From Choristoneura fumiferana (taxonomy: Eukaryota; Arthropoda; Insecta; Lepidoptera; Tortricidae), in NCBI RefSeq assembly GCF_025370935.1, contig NC_133472.1, forward strand, positions 893,532 through 957,531: a stretch of 64,000 bases of DNA, given 5' to 3'. The notes beneath the pieces are model-generated. The model searched no databases and was not told the DNA's origin. It was given only the letters and a program-made list of their open reading frames with translations. Shown here in pieces: positions 46,001 through 51,900 of the stretch (its first letter is position 1; every line of letters starts with the position of its first letter). Made by a program: the position numbers and the translations under genes.

Positions 46001-47782
46001 AGGATGAATCCTGTGTTTTAGGCATAAAACTGACTGACTTAACTAGAAATAACTATGCATATAAATGAAGTTAAATTAAATAAACACTAGCAAAGAGAAA
46101 ACTGCTATCTTATGCTAAGGTAAATTAGGATAGCTTATATTAGCAATAACAAAATATCACAGAACAATATTAGCACTTGAGCCTTGGATATTTATATGAT
46201 TTTTTTTAATTGTATTGTATTTTTAAGACTGACATTTAGAAACAGGTATCTGAAATGGTATGGGTTTCTTGAATGGAGGTGTAAATGTGTTGATGAATCA
46301 ACCACTTTCAGAAGAAGCAATGCCGATTTACAACTTCATTAGACAGGCCTATGCATCAAGAGACTAGGTTTCGGTGCAAGGGAGTGTGTAAAATGTATCT
46401 TGAGGCTCCCCATGAGGCTGACATAGTCACATTTAGTGAAATAGACTACTAAAGCCTTGTTGAATAGACTTATATTATTAAAATTGTTTCTTACCCATCT
46501 TTGCCGTCTGGCTGCTCTCGTCAATGCCCGTAGGGTTGATAGCGCGGAGCCCCAGCTCACAGAGATGCTTCAGCTTCTTGACATTGTGCGATTGCACTTC
46601 ACTCTCACCTTATGTACAAAGAGAACCAATAAACGCAAGATCATACAAAGAGAAAATCCCAATGTACCATCAGCCATATAAGTGGTCTATCAATATTTAA
46701 ACAAGTTCCTATCAAATGAATATGTTGTTAGTTGAACTTTCAAGTTGTCAGACACGTCTATTGGCATTAATGTTTTGTGACATGCAAACGATTATCAAGT
46801 TTAGGGTTGTAGAGAACATGTTTGGCTGATGGTTCATGTGGACTGACAAGTCAACGCAGCAGAGGATCCAGGGCAGCTTTTTCGCTTTCCAGCGCTCACT
46901 GAAGTCAAGCCTAGGATTCCCAATCATACTATTAAATATGTACTATATGCAATAGGGTGTTCTGTAAATGCTGCTGAATGAATAAGCTAGTGATATTTAC
47001 TATTTTCTAATGACCAAACCTATGAAAGGCTAAATGAAAACATTACCTTCTAACTCCATCTCCTCGCCTTCCATGTCTTCTTCTTCATCATACCCTCGAT
47101 CACTCTTCTTCTCCTCCACAGCTTCAAAGCTCTTACGTCGCGCAGACCTCCGTGTCATAACACCGTCTTCCCATCTTTCTATGAGATCTGCTTCCTGCGA
47201 GTTATATGCGGACTGCAACCAACGTAGCTCCTTGTTACCGAGGACTTTGGAGGTCGGCTTGATGCGTCTATACGGGCGCTGGGTAGGGCCTGGCTCGTTA
47301 TACTTCTCCTTCCTAGCAATTGCGTTAGCTATGACACTATCTGAGAACTCTTTGCTCCGCCTGCGAGTGGAACGCTTGGGTGTGCTGCCATCAGAAGTCT
47401 CATCGTTCTCAGAGACGGGTCTGCTTACCGCTTTTTCCTTCTTGGTGACGCGAATTCGCTTTCTTCCTCAGAATCCCACATAACAGGGACACGAATGCGA
47501 CTAGAGCGTCTAGGAGAGATTTCCTCGTGTTTCTCCTCGGAAGAAACAATTTTCATGTTGTTGCTGCGTGTTCCTGTTTTTCGGACCGGAAGGTGAGCAC
47601 TATCCTAGGCTTCGGGTCGTCTTCGCTAGTTTTTGCTTGGCATCGAGTTTTTCTTGCTTCCCGGCAGGATTTGCGGCTGTTTCGGGCTTTCCTTTGGCAT
47701 CAGGCGTTGGTAGCATGTTTTCGCGCTGCTCGAGGTCGTTGGGTACCTCACCGTCACACTTTGCACCAACTGACCTCAACAT
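15959..47782 (-). CDS. EHMT: Histone H3K9 methyltransferase, G9a/GLP (EHMT) type, 18 exons
   Basis: Nuclear enzyme that mono- and dimethylates H3 Lys9. Exons in transcript order: 47047-47782, 46495-46608, 45173-45394, 37718-37842, 35984-36183, 34291-34493, 32648-32850, 31636-31803, 30698-30879, 29547-29710, 29208-29368, 28551-28614, 27436-27569, 27182-27326, 25512-25670, 20887-21122, 17850-18033, 15959-16067. With missing bases counted the product is about 1,171 aa (human EHMT2: 1,210). Order: basic N-terminus, acidic stretch, Cys-rich domain (CCAACGLFCSQ), ankyrin repeats with the methyl-lysine cage Trp/Glu (GGWTPLVWAAEH, AAHWCA), pre-SET Cys cluster, SET (RFVNHSC, LTFDYG), post-SET CxCx4C. 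Six exonic single-base gaps plus one possible at 46494-46496 break the printed frame. Intact intron phases argue against a pseudogene. The start is the first ATG after an in-frame TGA. Confidence 0.95.
16154..16826. mobile_element. MITE family F, copy 1
   Basis: Inverted ends GGGATGTTGACACCA and TGGTGTCAACATCCC; shared interior CGAAGACACGACTCCAGTA and GTGCGAACAAGTGACG. It lies in the last EHMT intron, 87 bp from the terminal exon. Confidence 0.78.
17850..18033 (-). CDS. EHMT: EHMT exon, SET catalytic core (one base missing)
   Basis: 184 bp as printed, acceptor TTTCTGTCAG, donor GTGAGTGCC. It encodes QCEYKVQLCVDAARYGSAA and RFVNHSCAPNVAPVRVFAGG, the cofactor-binding NHSC motif. After DLRLPP the frame slips at about 17895-17905; one added base gives VCLFAARDIAPGEELT and 185 bp, matching the phase 2 exit. 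Confidence 0.93.
18285..18650 (+). repeat. S1 SINE, forward, with a short palindromic head
   Basis: Head is a palindrome: GATTGGTTTTTTGGAATC to GATTCCAAAAAACCAATC with a small loop. The body follows (CTTGTCCGGGTGAGCGGTTA) and the tRNA-like end GAGGACCTGGGTTCGATTCC. Other forward copies: 30070-30405 and 31315-31570. Confidence 0.75.
19071..19672 (+). mobile_element. Non-autonomous Helitron-like element, intact copy
   Basis: Begins TCTATATTAATAATTTCGTC after an A and ends with hairpin ACCCG-AGCGAAG-CCGGGT, then TTTTCATCTAG followed by T. TC start, 3' hairpin, CTAG end and A^T insertion are Helitron hallmarks. About 600 bp, no transposase. It lies in the EHMT intron between 18033 and 20887. Confidence 0.75.
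20165..20866. mobile_element. 700-bp foldback element with about 250-bp arms
   Basis: Left arm (CAGAAAAGTAACTTTTCCTC ... CTTGGGCGTCAACACTTGAA) is mirrored by the right arm (TTCAAGTGTTAACGCCCAAG ... GAGGAAAAGTTACTTTTCTG). The centre holds three tandem copies of AGAATCCTGAGCGTAGCGAG. It ends about 20 bp from the donor of EHMT exon 20887-21122. Confidence 0.8.
20887..21122 (-). CDS. EHMT: EHMT exon, first half of SET (one base missing)
   Basis: 236 bp as printed. It encodes KLCTNASITRATQKGSL, then GWGLRALARVPRGAPVATYC and GELLSMADADTRSADHYMFA. Near 20898-20902 the frame slips: DLKRTCC becomes DLKADLLQ when one base is added, making 237 bp (79 codons) and phase 0 at the donor GTGAGG, as the next exon requires. 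A foldback element ends about 20 bp beyond the donor. Confidence 0.92.
21217..21913. mobile_element. MITE family F, copy 2
   Basis: Same ends and interior as 16154-16826, plus an inserted block (about 21235-21670) that contains GTACGAGTGTGGTTTTATGA and repeats of TGCATATCATAAGTTTTCTA. It begins 95 bp upstream (acceptor side) of EHMT exon 20887-21122. Confidence 0.75.
22761..24010 (+). mobile_element. maT-type (DD37D) mariner, 1,250 bp, with TIRs and TA duplication
   Basis: Terminal inverted repeats start CGTAGTCGGTCCCAAAGTTC on the left and match the right end (GAACTTTGGGACTGACTACG) with one change. Both sides are flanked by TA. It interrupts a Helitron-like element: the sequence before 22759 and after 24012 continues a copy seen intact at 19071-19672. 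The length is normal for the family. Confidence 0.9.
22904..23910 (+). pseudogene. Broken maT transposase
   Basis: Starts MEWTLKENRIAVLALHRCG with helix-turn-helix regions and the linker GRPRS. The first frame stops at 23264-23266. A shifted frame carries RHRDILFTDEKIFDIEEKYN (first catalytic Asp), and a third frame from about 23450 carries VFQQDSAPAHKA (second Asp) and SSSPNLNPLDFKIW (third Asp). There are 37 residues between the second and third Asp, giving DD37D. Sequence between YARSSEEYS and PTEVHFCEKG seems shortened, so the enzyme is probably dead even if some shifts are sequencing errors. Confidence 0.88.
24219..24454 (+). mobile_element. Short Helitron of the common lepidopteran type
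   Basis: Sits directly after the CTAG of the previous element. Contains the phrases TTTTTATCCCGG and GCGCGCGATAACCG, then an AGCGAAG-loop hairpin and GGGCAAAAGCTAG before T. I know this end as very frequent in moth and butterfly genomes. Related degenerate ends occur at 3391-3420, 11331-11360 and 32981-33000 in reverse, and about 57905-58110 forward. Confidence 0.7.
25228..25475 (-). repeat. S2 SINE, reverse
   Basis: Mirror of the copy at 34610-34880: CACGGGACAATTCACACCAA at the left, CACGGGAATCGAACCCGGAC (B box reversed) at the right. It ends about 37 bp from EHMT exon 25512-25670 on its donor side. Confidence 0.78.
25512..25670 (-). CDS. EHMT: EHMT exon, pre-SET zinc cluster
   Basis: 159 bp = 53 codons, acceptor TGTGCCAG, donor ACG|GTTTGT. 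It encodes GCTCADGTCQADTCACQLLG and EPPMLFQCHHACACNT, the Cys cluster that binds three zinc ions in SUV39-family enzymes. A MITE copy starts 20 bp on the acceptor side. Confidence 0.94.
25751..26126. mobile_element. hAT-like non-autonomous element with 8-bp duplication
   Basis: Ends TAGGGTTGCC and GGCAACCCTA are exact inverted repeats. Flanks are a perfect 8-bp direct repeat TTTTTAAG at 25743-25750 and 26127-26134. An 8-bp duplication suggests the hAT superfamily. Inside it sits a smaller element at 25788-25923. Confidence 0.8.
25788..25923. mobile_element. 136-bp TA-flanked MITE, innermost of three nested elements
   Basis: Ends CAGTCGCCATCAGATATTTC and its complement, flanked by TA on both sides, as for Tc1/mariner-type MITEs. 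It resembles family C (13685-13815) in its CAGTCrCC start and ATATCTG words, so the two may be related. Confidence 0.75.
26701..27123 (+). mobile_element. MITE family A, copy 3
   Basis: Complete copy, AATGAGGGCTATCG to CGATAGCCCTCATT. It ends 58 bp from the donor end of EHMT exon 27182-27326, so the intron there begins with unique sequence for only a few dozen bases. Confidence 0.82.
27182..27326 (-). CDS. EHMT: EHMT exon, start of pre-SET
   Basis: 145 bp, acceptor GTTCACAG, donor CAG|GTAGTG. It encodes DLSNGREEFPVPCVNEVDD and FTYVTRHVTPRPVAVDDTID, matching the family segment that leads into pre-SET. A MITE copy ends 58 bp beyond the donor, in the intron. Confidence 0.93.
27436..27569 (-). 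CDS. EHMT: EHMT exon, last ankyrin repeat and linker
   Basis: 134 bp, acceptor TTTTTTTAG, donor GTTAGAG. It encodes TDVENSAGELPVEVCSGEC and SAISLNMQMAIAARDVGSG. A (CT)n run abuts the donor on the intron side. Confidence 0.88.
27595..27700 (-). repeat. Degenerate RTE LINE end with a poly-C run
   Basis: Recognisable AGCTGTAGGACGTCCACAGT and GCGGCTTGCGTCCACCGTGA; in between lies a run of 14 C at 27631-27644. It is adjacent to the EHMT exon at 27569. Confidence 0.45.
27776..28134. mobile_element. MITE family G, copy 1
   Basis: Ends AATACGGTATTTGAC and GTCAAATACCGTATT. At the middle is a palindrome GGCATGTGACGTCACATGCC. It is in the EHMT intron between exons 27569 and 28551. Confidence 0.8.
28551..28614 (-). 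CDS. EHMT: EHMT 64-bp micro-exon, ankyrin repeat
   Basis: Acceptor TATTTCTAG, donor GTGAGTCATG. It encodes HVAARQGHYACVVILLAHGA, which continues DTPL of the previous exon and precedes RTDVENSAGELP of the next. Length 64 = 1 + 21 codons, exactly what the phases need. It is far too short for ORF finding. Confidence 0.92.
29043..29207 (-). repeat. Tandem duplication next to an EHMT ankyrin exon
   Basis: Two near-identical blocks: about 28937-29073 and 29075-29204 both contain TTTCCCCCGAAACCCG, AAGAGCTCACGGAT, CTTCTGTCC and CACCCATTCGACCCCCCTGT. The second runs directly into the donor of the exon at 29208, so the intron start is part of a duplicated unit of about 130 bp. Confidence 0.7.
29208..29368 (-). 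CDS. EHMT: EHMT exon, ankyrin repeats (one base missing)
   Basis: 161 bp as printed. It encodes LLLEHGADATATDIEGNAA, HWCALAGDAQSLRLLVEAS, then jumps frame near 29240-29250 to VAAVNAHRDTPL. One extra base makes 162 bp and fits the phases of both introns (2 and 2). The Trp of HWCA matches the third cage Trp of GLP. Just downstream, a stretch of about 100 bp at 29043-29204 repeats nearly the same sequence as 28980-29070. Confidence 0.9.
29547..29710 (-). CDS. EHMT: EHMT exon, ankyrin repeats with Trp cage
   Basis: 164 bp, acceptor GTTACCAG, donor GTAAAATA. It encodes EGMTALHTAARYGHVAACEA and DHGGWTPLVWAAEHQR. The two Trp and the Glu match the residues that hold mono- and dimethyl-lysine in GLP ankyrin repeats. 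The frame is intact, but the ORF is under 60 codons and easily missed. Confidence 0.93.
29776..30112. repeat. Large SINE-derived hairpin
   Basis: Two S1-type ends face each other: GATTGGTTTTTTGGAATC to TATAGATGCACAGAAAAAAC is mirrored by GTTTTTTCTGTGCATCTATA to GATTCCAAAAAACCAATC. Arms are about 115 bp, with a loop that includes repeated ATCCGTAT units. A forward S1 copy continues to 30405. Confidence 0.72.
30698..30879 (-). CDS. EHMT: EHMT exon, acidic insert inside an ankyrin repeat
   Basis: 182 bp, acceptor TTTTACAG, donor GTAAGTATC. It begins LSKKNAPKVKSSDSD, continues with an Asp/Glu-rich run (DPESDKEDDDKESEGD) and ends EDLLKVIRYLVAAGCDVNIP, the second helix of an ankyrin repeat. By recall, human EHMT1/2 have a normal short turn here. 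Confidence 0.9.
31636..31803 (-). CDS. EHMT: EHMT exon, ankyrin repeats 1-2
   Basis: 168 bp, acceptor GTTACAG, donor GGTGAGTG. It encodes DINEPVTRYGGTVAHAAARR and GHLAALYLAQYAGASIDACD, then TLTPLMRAV. The next repeat is interrupted exactly at this exon end by the acidic insert of the following exon. Confidence 0.92.
32648..32850 (-). CDS. EHMT: EHMT exon, linker into ankyrin repeats
   Basis: 203 bp, acceptor TATTCCCAG, donor GTGAGTCAC, entry phase 2, exit phase 1. It encodes TPAYLSFSTLDPAVLEQEP and LCEAIQSGAPPNELLPLI. The last part looks like the capping helix pair before the first full ankyrin repeat. Confidence 0.9.
34291..34493 (-). CDS. EHMT: EHMT exon, Cys-rich domain end
   Basis: 203 bp, acceptor GTTTCCAG, donor GTGAGTAC. 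It encodes GTFYRCSQNHLFHVECGIP and PGCPHCGVYTYRW plus NCDCHKVRVLMKC, a RING-like set of Cys/His ligands continuing CGLFCSQ of the previous exon. Confidence 0.93.
34610..34880 (+). repeat. S2 SINE, forward, near full length
   Basis: Head GATGGCCTAGGGGTTAGAGA with B box GGTTCGATTCCCGTGACGGG, tail AAGCTTTGCTAAGCTTACTT to GTGAATTGTCCCGTGATATT. It sits 117 bp beyond the acceptor side of EHMT exon 34291-34493. Confidence 0.78.
35984..36183 (-). CDS. EHMT: EHMT exon, Cys-rich domain core
   Basis: 200 bp, acceptor TTGTTCCAG, donor GTACGTGGG, phases 1 and 0. It encodes VFCQAIELVDGVRVGCSHG and HLCCAACGLFCSQ, the zinc-binding signature CCEACGLFC typical of G9a/GLP. No missing base here. Confidence 0.93.
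36670..36968 (+). repeat. S3 SINE, forward, near full length
   Basis: Head GGCCGTGGTGGCCGAGTGG with B box GGTTCAAACCCCGG, body ACCTGCGAAGCAATTCAACG, tail CAGCAGTGGGACGTATATAG. In an EHMT intron. A shorter fragment with a (GAT)n end is at 49725-49860. Confidence 0.78.
37235..37433 (-). repeat. S2 SINE, reverse, shortened
   Basis: Has AAACATCCAAGACCCGAGAA and CCTCAAGCTTCGTAGTCAGG but a deletion across the B-box arm. Followed at once by an S4 copy (37440-37682) and then the EHMT exon at 37718. Confidence 0.7.
37718..37842 (-). CDS. EHMT: EHMT exon, start of Cys-rich domain
   Basis: 125 bp, acceptor TGTACAG, donor GTAAGATTG. It encodes HPAGGDDGSEATCPEEES and GIMAQCECETPSNVYASP. The CEC motif begins the Cys-rich region. 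AG at 37839-37842 allows an alternative acceptor three bases on, without frame change. Confidence 0.85.
37977..38333. mobile_element. MITE family G, copy 2
   Basis: Same length, ends and order as 27776-28134 in the same orientation; the central palindrome is slightly decayed (CATGTGACGTCACACGCC). It begins 135 bp upstream of EHMT exon 37718-37842. Confidence 0.8.
38421..38834 (-). mobile_element. MITE family A, copy 4, diverged
   Basis: Reverse copy with altered ends (AGTGAGGGCTACCG; GGTAACCCTCGTT) but the same interior, including the GAACGCATATTTGCCATAAC region. It is the oldest-looking of the six. Confidence 0.75.
39217..39617. mobile_element. MITE family H, copy 1 (GAGCGAG-rich)
   Basis: Ends GGCACTTGTCCCACCG and CGGTGAGACAAGTGCC, flanked by TTG on both sides. 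Interior is GC-rich with many GAGCGAG, AGCGAGTT and GCGAGAAGCGAG words and TCTTTTGTTCGTTTCTTGAG. A 3-bp duplication suggests a PIF/Harbinger-type element. Confidence 0.72.
39796..40175. mobile_element. MITE family H, copy 2
   Basis: Same orientation and interior as 39217-39617, flanked by AAA on both sides; ends GGCACTTGTCCCACC and GGTGAGACAACTGCC. Only about 180 bp separates the copies. Confidence 0.72.
40837..40954. mobile_element. MITE family D, copy in EHMT intron
   Basis: Palindromic: GGGCTACTACGAAAT... with CGTCCCTCTGACGCTTATAC mirrored by GAGAGGGACTGTACAATACG, ending GGAGTAGGCCCT. Related to 48121-48250. Confidence 0.65.
43102..43869. mobile_element. TIR element filled with degenerate repeats
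   Basis: Ends with GGGCTTATAAC on the left and GTTTTAAGCCC on the right next to GCCGGC motifs. The inside is a drifting series of words such as CAAAATACCTAAA and TTAGGTATTTTA. An unrelated block (about 43560-43745) is inserted. Confidence 0.55.
44512..44938 (-). mobile_element. MITE family A, copy 5
   Basis: Complete reverse copy in the long EHMT intron before exon 45173-45394, bounded by AATGAGGGCTATCG and CGATAGCCCTCATT. Confidence 0.82.
45173..45394 (-). CDS. EHMT: EHMT acidic exon
   Basis: 222 bp, acceptor TATTTTACAG, donor GTGAGT. It encodes a strongly acidic stretch (DEDMDADIDEDQELDEELIS, DISDDDEEFYC) followed by a basic patch KRPRRSTR and a Ser-rich tail. G9a/GLP proteins carry an acidic run in the same place before the Cys-rich domain. 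Confidence 0.88.
45572..45708. repeat. Near-perfect palindrome, about 58-bp arms
   Basis: ACCAGAGCTCATCTTCAGAG ... ACCAGTTGTTAGACTC is mirrored by GAGTCTAACAACTGGT ... CTCTGAAAATGAGCTCTGGT, with a loop of about 20 bases. In the EHMT intron between exons 45394 and 46495. Likely a MITE or a transcribed hairpin. Confidence 0.75.
46495..46608 (-). CDS. EHMT: EHMT exon 2
   Basis: 114 bp, acceptor before GTGAGAGTGAAG, donor GTAAGAAAC. It encodes GESEVQSHNVKKLKHLCEL and GLRAINPTGIDESSQTAKM. The entry phase fits exon 1. The exit phase (1) does not fit the entry of the exon at 45394, which needs two bases: either a G is missing at 46494-46496 or a small exon in between was missed. Confidence 0.82.
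47047..47782 (-). CDS. EHMT: EHMT exon 1, N-terminal basic region
   Basis: Start ATG at 47780-47782 has an in-frame TGA upstream, so it is the best start. The exon encodes MLRSVGAKCDGEVPNDLEQ, then charged, Lys/Arg-rich low-complexity sequence (SPRRSSRIRVPVMWDSEEE, KRSTRRRSKEFSD, RRSARRKSFE). Three one-base gaps are inferred, at the T runs 47630-47634, 47577-47581 and 47460-47462 (A runs in the transcript). Correcting them joins three overlapping frames into one. The donor is GAAG|GTAATG, phase 1. I have only moderate confidence that no 5' coding exon lies further upstream. Confidence 0.82.
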
Positions 47783-48877
47783 AGTATCACAATAAAAAAG
47801 TATTTTTAGTCAAGGAATAACTTCAGTTTCTCATGTTAAGTAACATTGTATTTGCTTAGGCATTTTAGTATATTTTATAGGTATACAGTAGATTCGAGTC
47901 AAAGCTAAATACTTAACACTATTACACACTATTACATTCTTTCGACGATGTGCAAAGTAAATTAAAAATAAAACCCACACACGCAACTTCCACACAACAG
48001 TACAAGTACAACACAAACCTCTTTGACACACACAAACCAAAACCAAAAGGAACCCATTACAGTGCAGTGTTGCCATCCTTTCTATCTTTTCTTTCTTTCT
48101 TTCCCTTTAGTCAAAAACAGCAGGGCTACTACGAAACTCAAAACTCGAAGTTCGTATCGTACCGTCCCTCTCGCTCTCGTATTAAATAGTATAAGTGTCA
48201 GAGGGACCGCACGACACAAACTTCGAGTTTTGAATTTTGTAGTAGCCCTGCAGGTAGTACCTTAGCGTAGTACTTACTATTTCGAAGGTAAAGATTAAAA
48301 AAACCGTACTTAATTATATTGCGTAAAGAGCAGTAAAGAGGATAGGCGGATAGGCATAATGTTCTTGTAAAGAAAAGCTACTTCAGTTTTTCTGAATTCG
48401 ACTCGTAGTTCGACAAAAGAGGATAGGCGACTAGAAATAGAAGTTTTTCTAGAATTACTCCGAAACCGAATCGAAGTTCGTGATCTGACAAAATACTATT
48501 TAATACGAAGAGCGAGAGGGACGCACGACACGAACTTCGAGTTCGAGTCGGAGTAGCCCTCTGATGCTTATACTATTTAATACTAGAGCGAGAGGGACGG
48601 TACGATACGAAGTTCGAGTCGCGTGGTTCATAGTAACCCTGCTGAATAAGTATAAGCGCGTATTAAAAGTAGATTATGTGAGGCGAGCCTTATTAATTTT
48701 GGCAAAATAAAAGTAGCCATGAATATGCCCTGTCAAAATTCTTAAAAAAAAATACAGTCGCAGGATTCTGCACGTCAAAATCTTTGGTCAAAATTCTTCC
48801 GATAAATCTTCCACTTGCCCCTACTATTTTGAGAGATATAAACCTAAATTTTGAAATACTACTTGTTTAGTAGAACT
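47783..48877. promoter_or_regulatory. Interval between divergent EHMT and XPNPEP3 starts
   Basis: About 1.1 kb separates the two inferred start codons on opposite strands, so both promoters and both 5' UTRs should lie here. No TATA box stands out. The region contains a 130-bp inverted-repeat element (48121-48250) and related fragments at about 48400-48650. The promoter call is inference from gene arrangement only. Confidence 0.5.
48121..48250. mobile_element. MITE family D in the shared promoter region
   Basis: 130-bp palindrome: CAGGGCTACTACGAAACTCA is mirrored by GTTTTGAATTTTGTAGTAGCCCTG (with small differences). Partial relatives follow at about 48400-48650 (CTCGCTCT and GAGCGAGAGGGAC words). 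Confidence 0.72.
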
Positions 48878-48911
48878 ATGCACAGTTTAAGGCGTACTTT
48901 ACTGAGTACAG
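48878..48911 (+). CDS. XPNPEP3: XPNPEP3 exon 1, mitochondrial presequence
   Basis: ATG at 48878-48880, then MHSLRRTLLSTG, phase 1 donor GTAAGC. Residues are Arg, Ser, Thr and Leu with no acidic side chain, which suits mitochondrial targeting. The G left at the end completes an Ala codon with the next exon. Confidence 0.8.
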
Positions 48912-51900
48912 GTAAGCTCTTATATAAATTATAAACATAACCGTAAATACCATGAATATTACAATAATATCAAAAGCAAAGCACTAACTTATTTTCATTT
49001 TTTTATCACCTGCCACTAGCTGCTGCGTATTAAAGTGTTTATAAAATACCTGCATAATAAAGACTATGTAATATGCAACTAAATTAAAAAATAAAATAGT
49101 AAACAAAATGTTTTTTTTAGCTGCAAAAAGCAGAAGGAAAATTACAAGAAGACCGGAACAGAGCATAAGATGCATGTCAATCATAGATAAACCCTCTGAT
49201 GAGAAGATGGTGCCCAAATTCCAAATTCCGAAGGGCATAATGGGTCAGCCAACATGTCATACTCATCCGCACATGATCCCACCAGACTTCCTGACATGCG
49301 GTATTACTCAAATGGATATAAAGAAAGAAGGGAAATATTAGTTCAGAAATTGTTATTGGAAGTGAATAATGTTCACAAGTCTCATATAGTGAGTACTTTA
49401 TTGTATTGTATAACTCTTTATTGTTCAGGGACCTGACTTTTTTAAGACTTTATTACTTACGCCCTAGACGTGGTTCACCAGCTTTTATATTTCAATATTC
49501 TTAAGATTCTTTTTGTAATGAACAATTTGTACTTTATGAAGTACATTTGGTTGTTATTCTTAGCATTGACTAGTCCAAGTATGCAAGGGCCTAAGGTTAT
49601 TGTACTTAAAACACATGAAAGTAACAGTTAACAAGCGAGAGATGTACAAAGGAGATGGATGGAAGGATGGAATATTGTTTAAAGGCTTTTATGTATTCAA
49701 AATAATGTATAATTTTTAATGCTTGAGTGAAGGAAACCTGCACACAGTTGTGAAGTAATTCAACACTGGGCCCACATGGGAACTACGGCCCAAGCTCTCT
49801 CATTCTGAGAGGAGGCCTATGCCAGCAGTGAGACGCAAACAGTCTAGTGATGATGATTTTCGTTCAGATGGCAAAAGAATACAAAGATATGTACAGTACA
49901 GTTTGATTAATTCGAGTTAACACTTGACAGATGGGCATGCCTTCAGTCAATTTTCAACTTTGACGTCATACAAATAAAGCCATTTTTAGTATACCGCTAC
50001 CCACGTTTACAGATTATGTAAAAACTATTGTATTTGTATGACCTCAAAGTTGAAAATTGACTGAAGGCACGCCCATCTGTCAAGTGTTAACTCCAAGTAA
50101 TCGCAGTATATTGCGGTGTCACTGACAATGTGTTTTTTTTTAAATATATAAATAACTTACGTTTTTTGTGATTTAATTCGGGTTTTGTGCCGCATACCTT
50201 GATTTTAACGAAGCTCGAAATTTCGGCACAGTTGCATGCGCCATGATCACGAGACAACCAAGGTACGCGGAACAAAACCAAATTTAATTCATAAAATTTG
50301 TTATGACTGCGATTGTGTAATATTGTGAAATAACTCATGTTTAAATATTTATTCCAGATAGTAATACCAGCGGCTCACAAACAGTACATGTCAGACAAGA
50401 TACCGTATGTGTTCCGTCAGAACTCGGACTTCTTCTATCTGACAGGATGCCTGGAACCAGCTGCCGTGCTTGTCATAATCAAACCTGCGCAGACTGACAA
50501 CTTTAAGGTTAATTGATACAAATCATTTGGGCTAAGTATTACAGTCAGCTGCATTGAGGGGTTCACAAAAATATACAAGAGTAATAGAAAAATATGCAAG
50601 AGGATAGGGGTTTAATTGGTCCCTTATAAAGATTACATTTATAATATTTGCAAACTTTATAATAGTATCATTGTATGCAATCCCTATTTTAGTAAAATGA
50701 AAGAGTAACAATGTAGTTTTTAGTTTTTATACACATTTTTACCTAATATCTGCGAAGCAACAAATTACGTCACACATTTGGGGTGGGGGGAGGAATCGCG
50801 GTTTATGACACAGGAAGAAAACAATTGAGACTTCCATAGCAATAGGTGTGACAAGGAAAAAAAATGTTAGAAAATGTCAATAATTAATATTTCAAATTGT
50901 CAATTTTTTCGATGACTTTATTCAAAGTCTTTATTTAAGTATTACTTCGTTTTTTGTAGCATCAGAAAAAGGGTAAACAATCTTGACGAGTCTTTTTATT
51001 GAAAAACTTATCAAATCTGCAGGTGGTAGGACCTTGTGCAAGGTCCGCCCGGATTGCTACCACCATCTTGCTCGCTAATCCTGCCGTGAAATAGCAGTGC
51101 TTGCATTGTTGTGTTTCGGCGTGGAGAGTAAGACAGCCGGTGAAATTACTGGCACTTGAGGTATCCCATCTTAGGGCTCTAGGTTGGCAACGCATCTGCA
51201 ATCCCCCTGGTGTTGCAGGTGCCTATGGGCGGTGGTAATCTCTTACCATCAGGTGACCCACTTGCTTGTTTGCCAAAAAAAAAACGGTTAATATTACTTA
51301 AGATACCAAAAGAATAAATGATCACATGAAACTCACAACATTTATTGACAACAAAAACACAGACACCCACACATACACACACATATACACATATGTCCTT
51401 ATAAAGTGTTACATATTTGCTGTGAATTATTCATAAGTGTTTTTCAATAAAAGACGCGTCAAGAAAAACGAAGTACACAACAATAATAAGAATGAAAAAA
51501 GAATCGCTTTGTACGAATATAGATCTTTGGCTTTCGCCCCAGTCAATTTTGTTCGTGCACGACAAGGACAGCCACGCGGAGCTTTGGAGGGCCCGCGCAC
51601 CGGCTGCGCGAGCGCCGCGAAGCTGTTCGCCGTCGACGAGGCCCGGCCCATCGACAACTTCGCTACTTACATGGCCAAGTAAGGATTCAAAAAGCTAGAT
51701 TAATATCTACATAGTAGATAAAAAGTGTACGCTTTCATTGTTTTTGAAATTTTGCAAAAATTATGGTTCCTACTCAGAATCAAGAGCACAATCCATTCCG
51801 ATAGTTTTAAACAATGTCCCCAAAAAAAAAAATGACAGTTTTGCGACGTTTTTTTCGTACACAGTATGGATGTGACAAAACTGACTCATAAAATTTTGTA

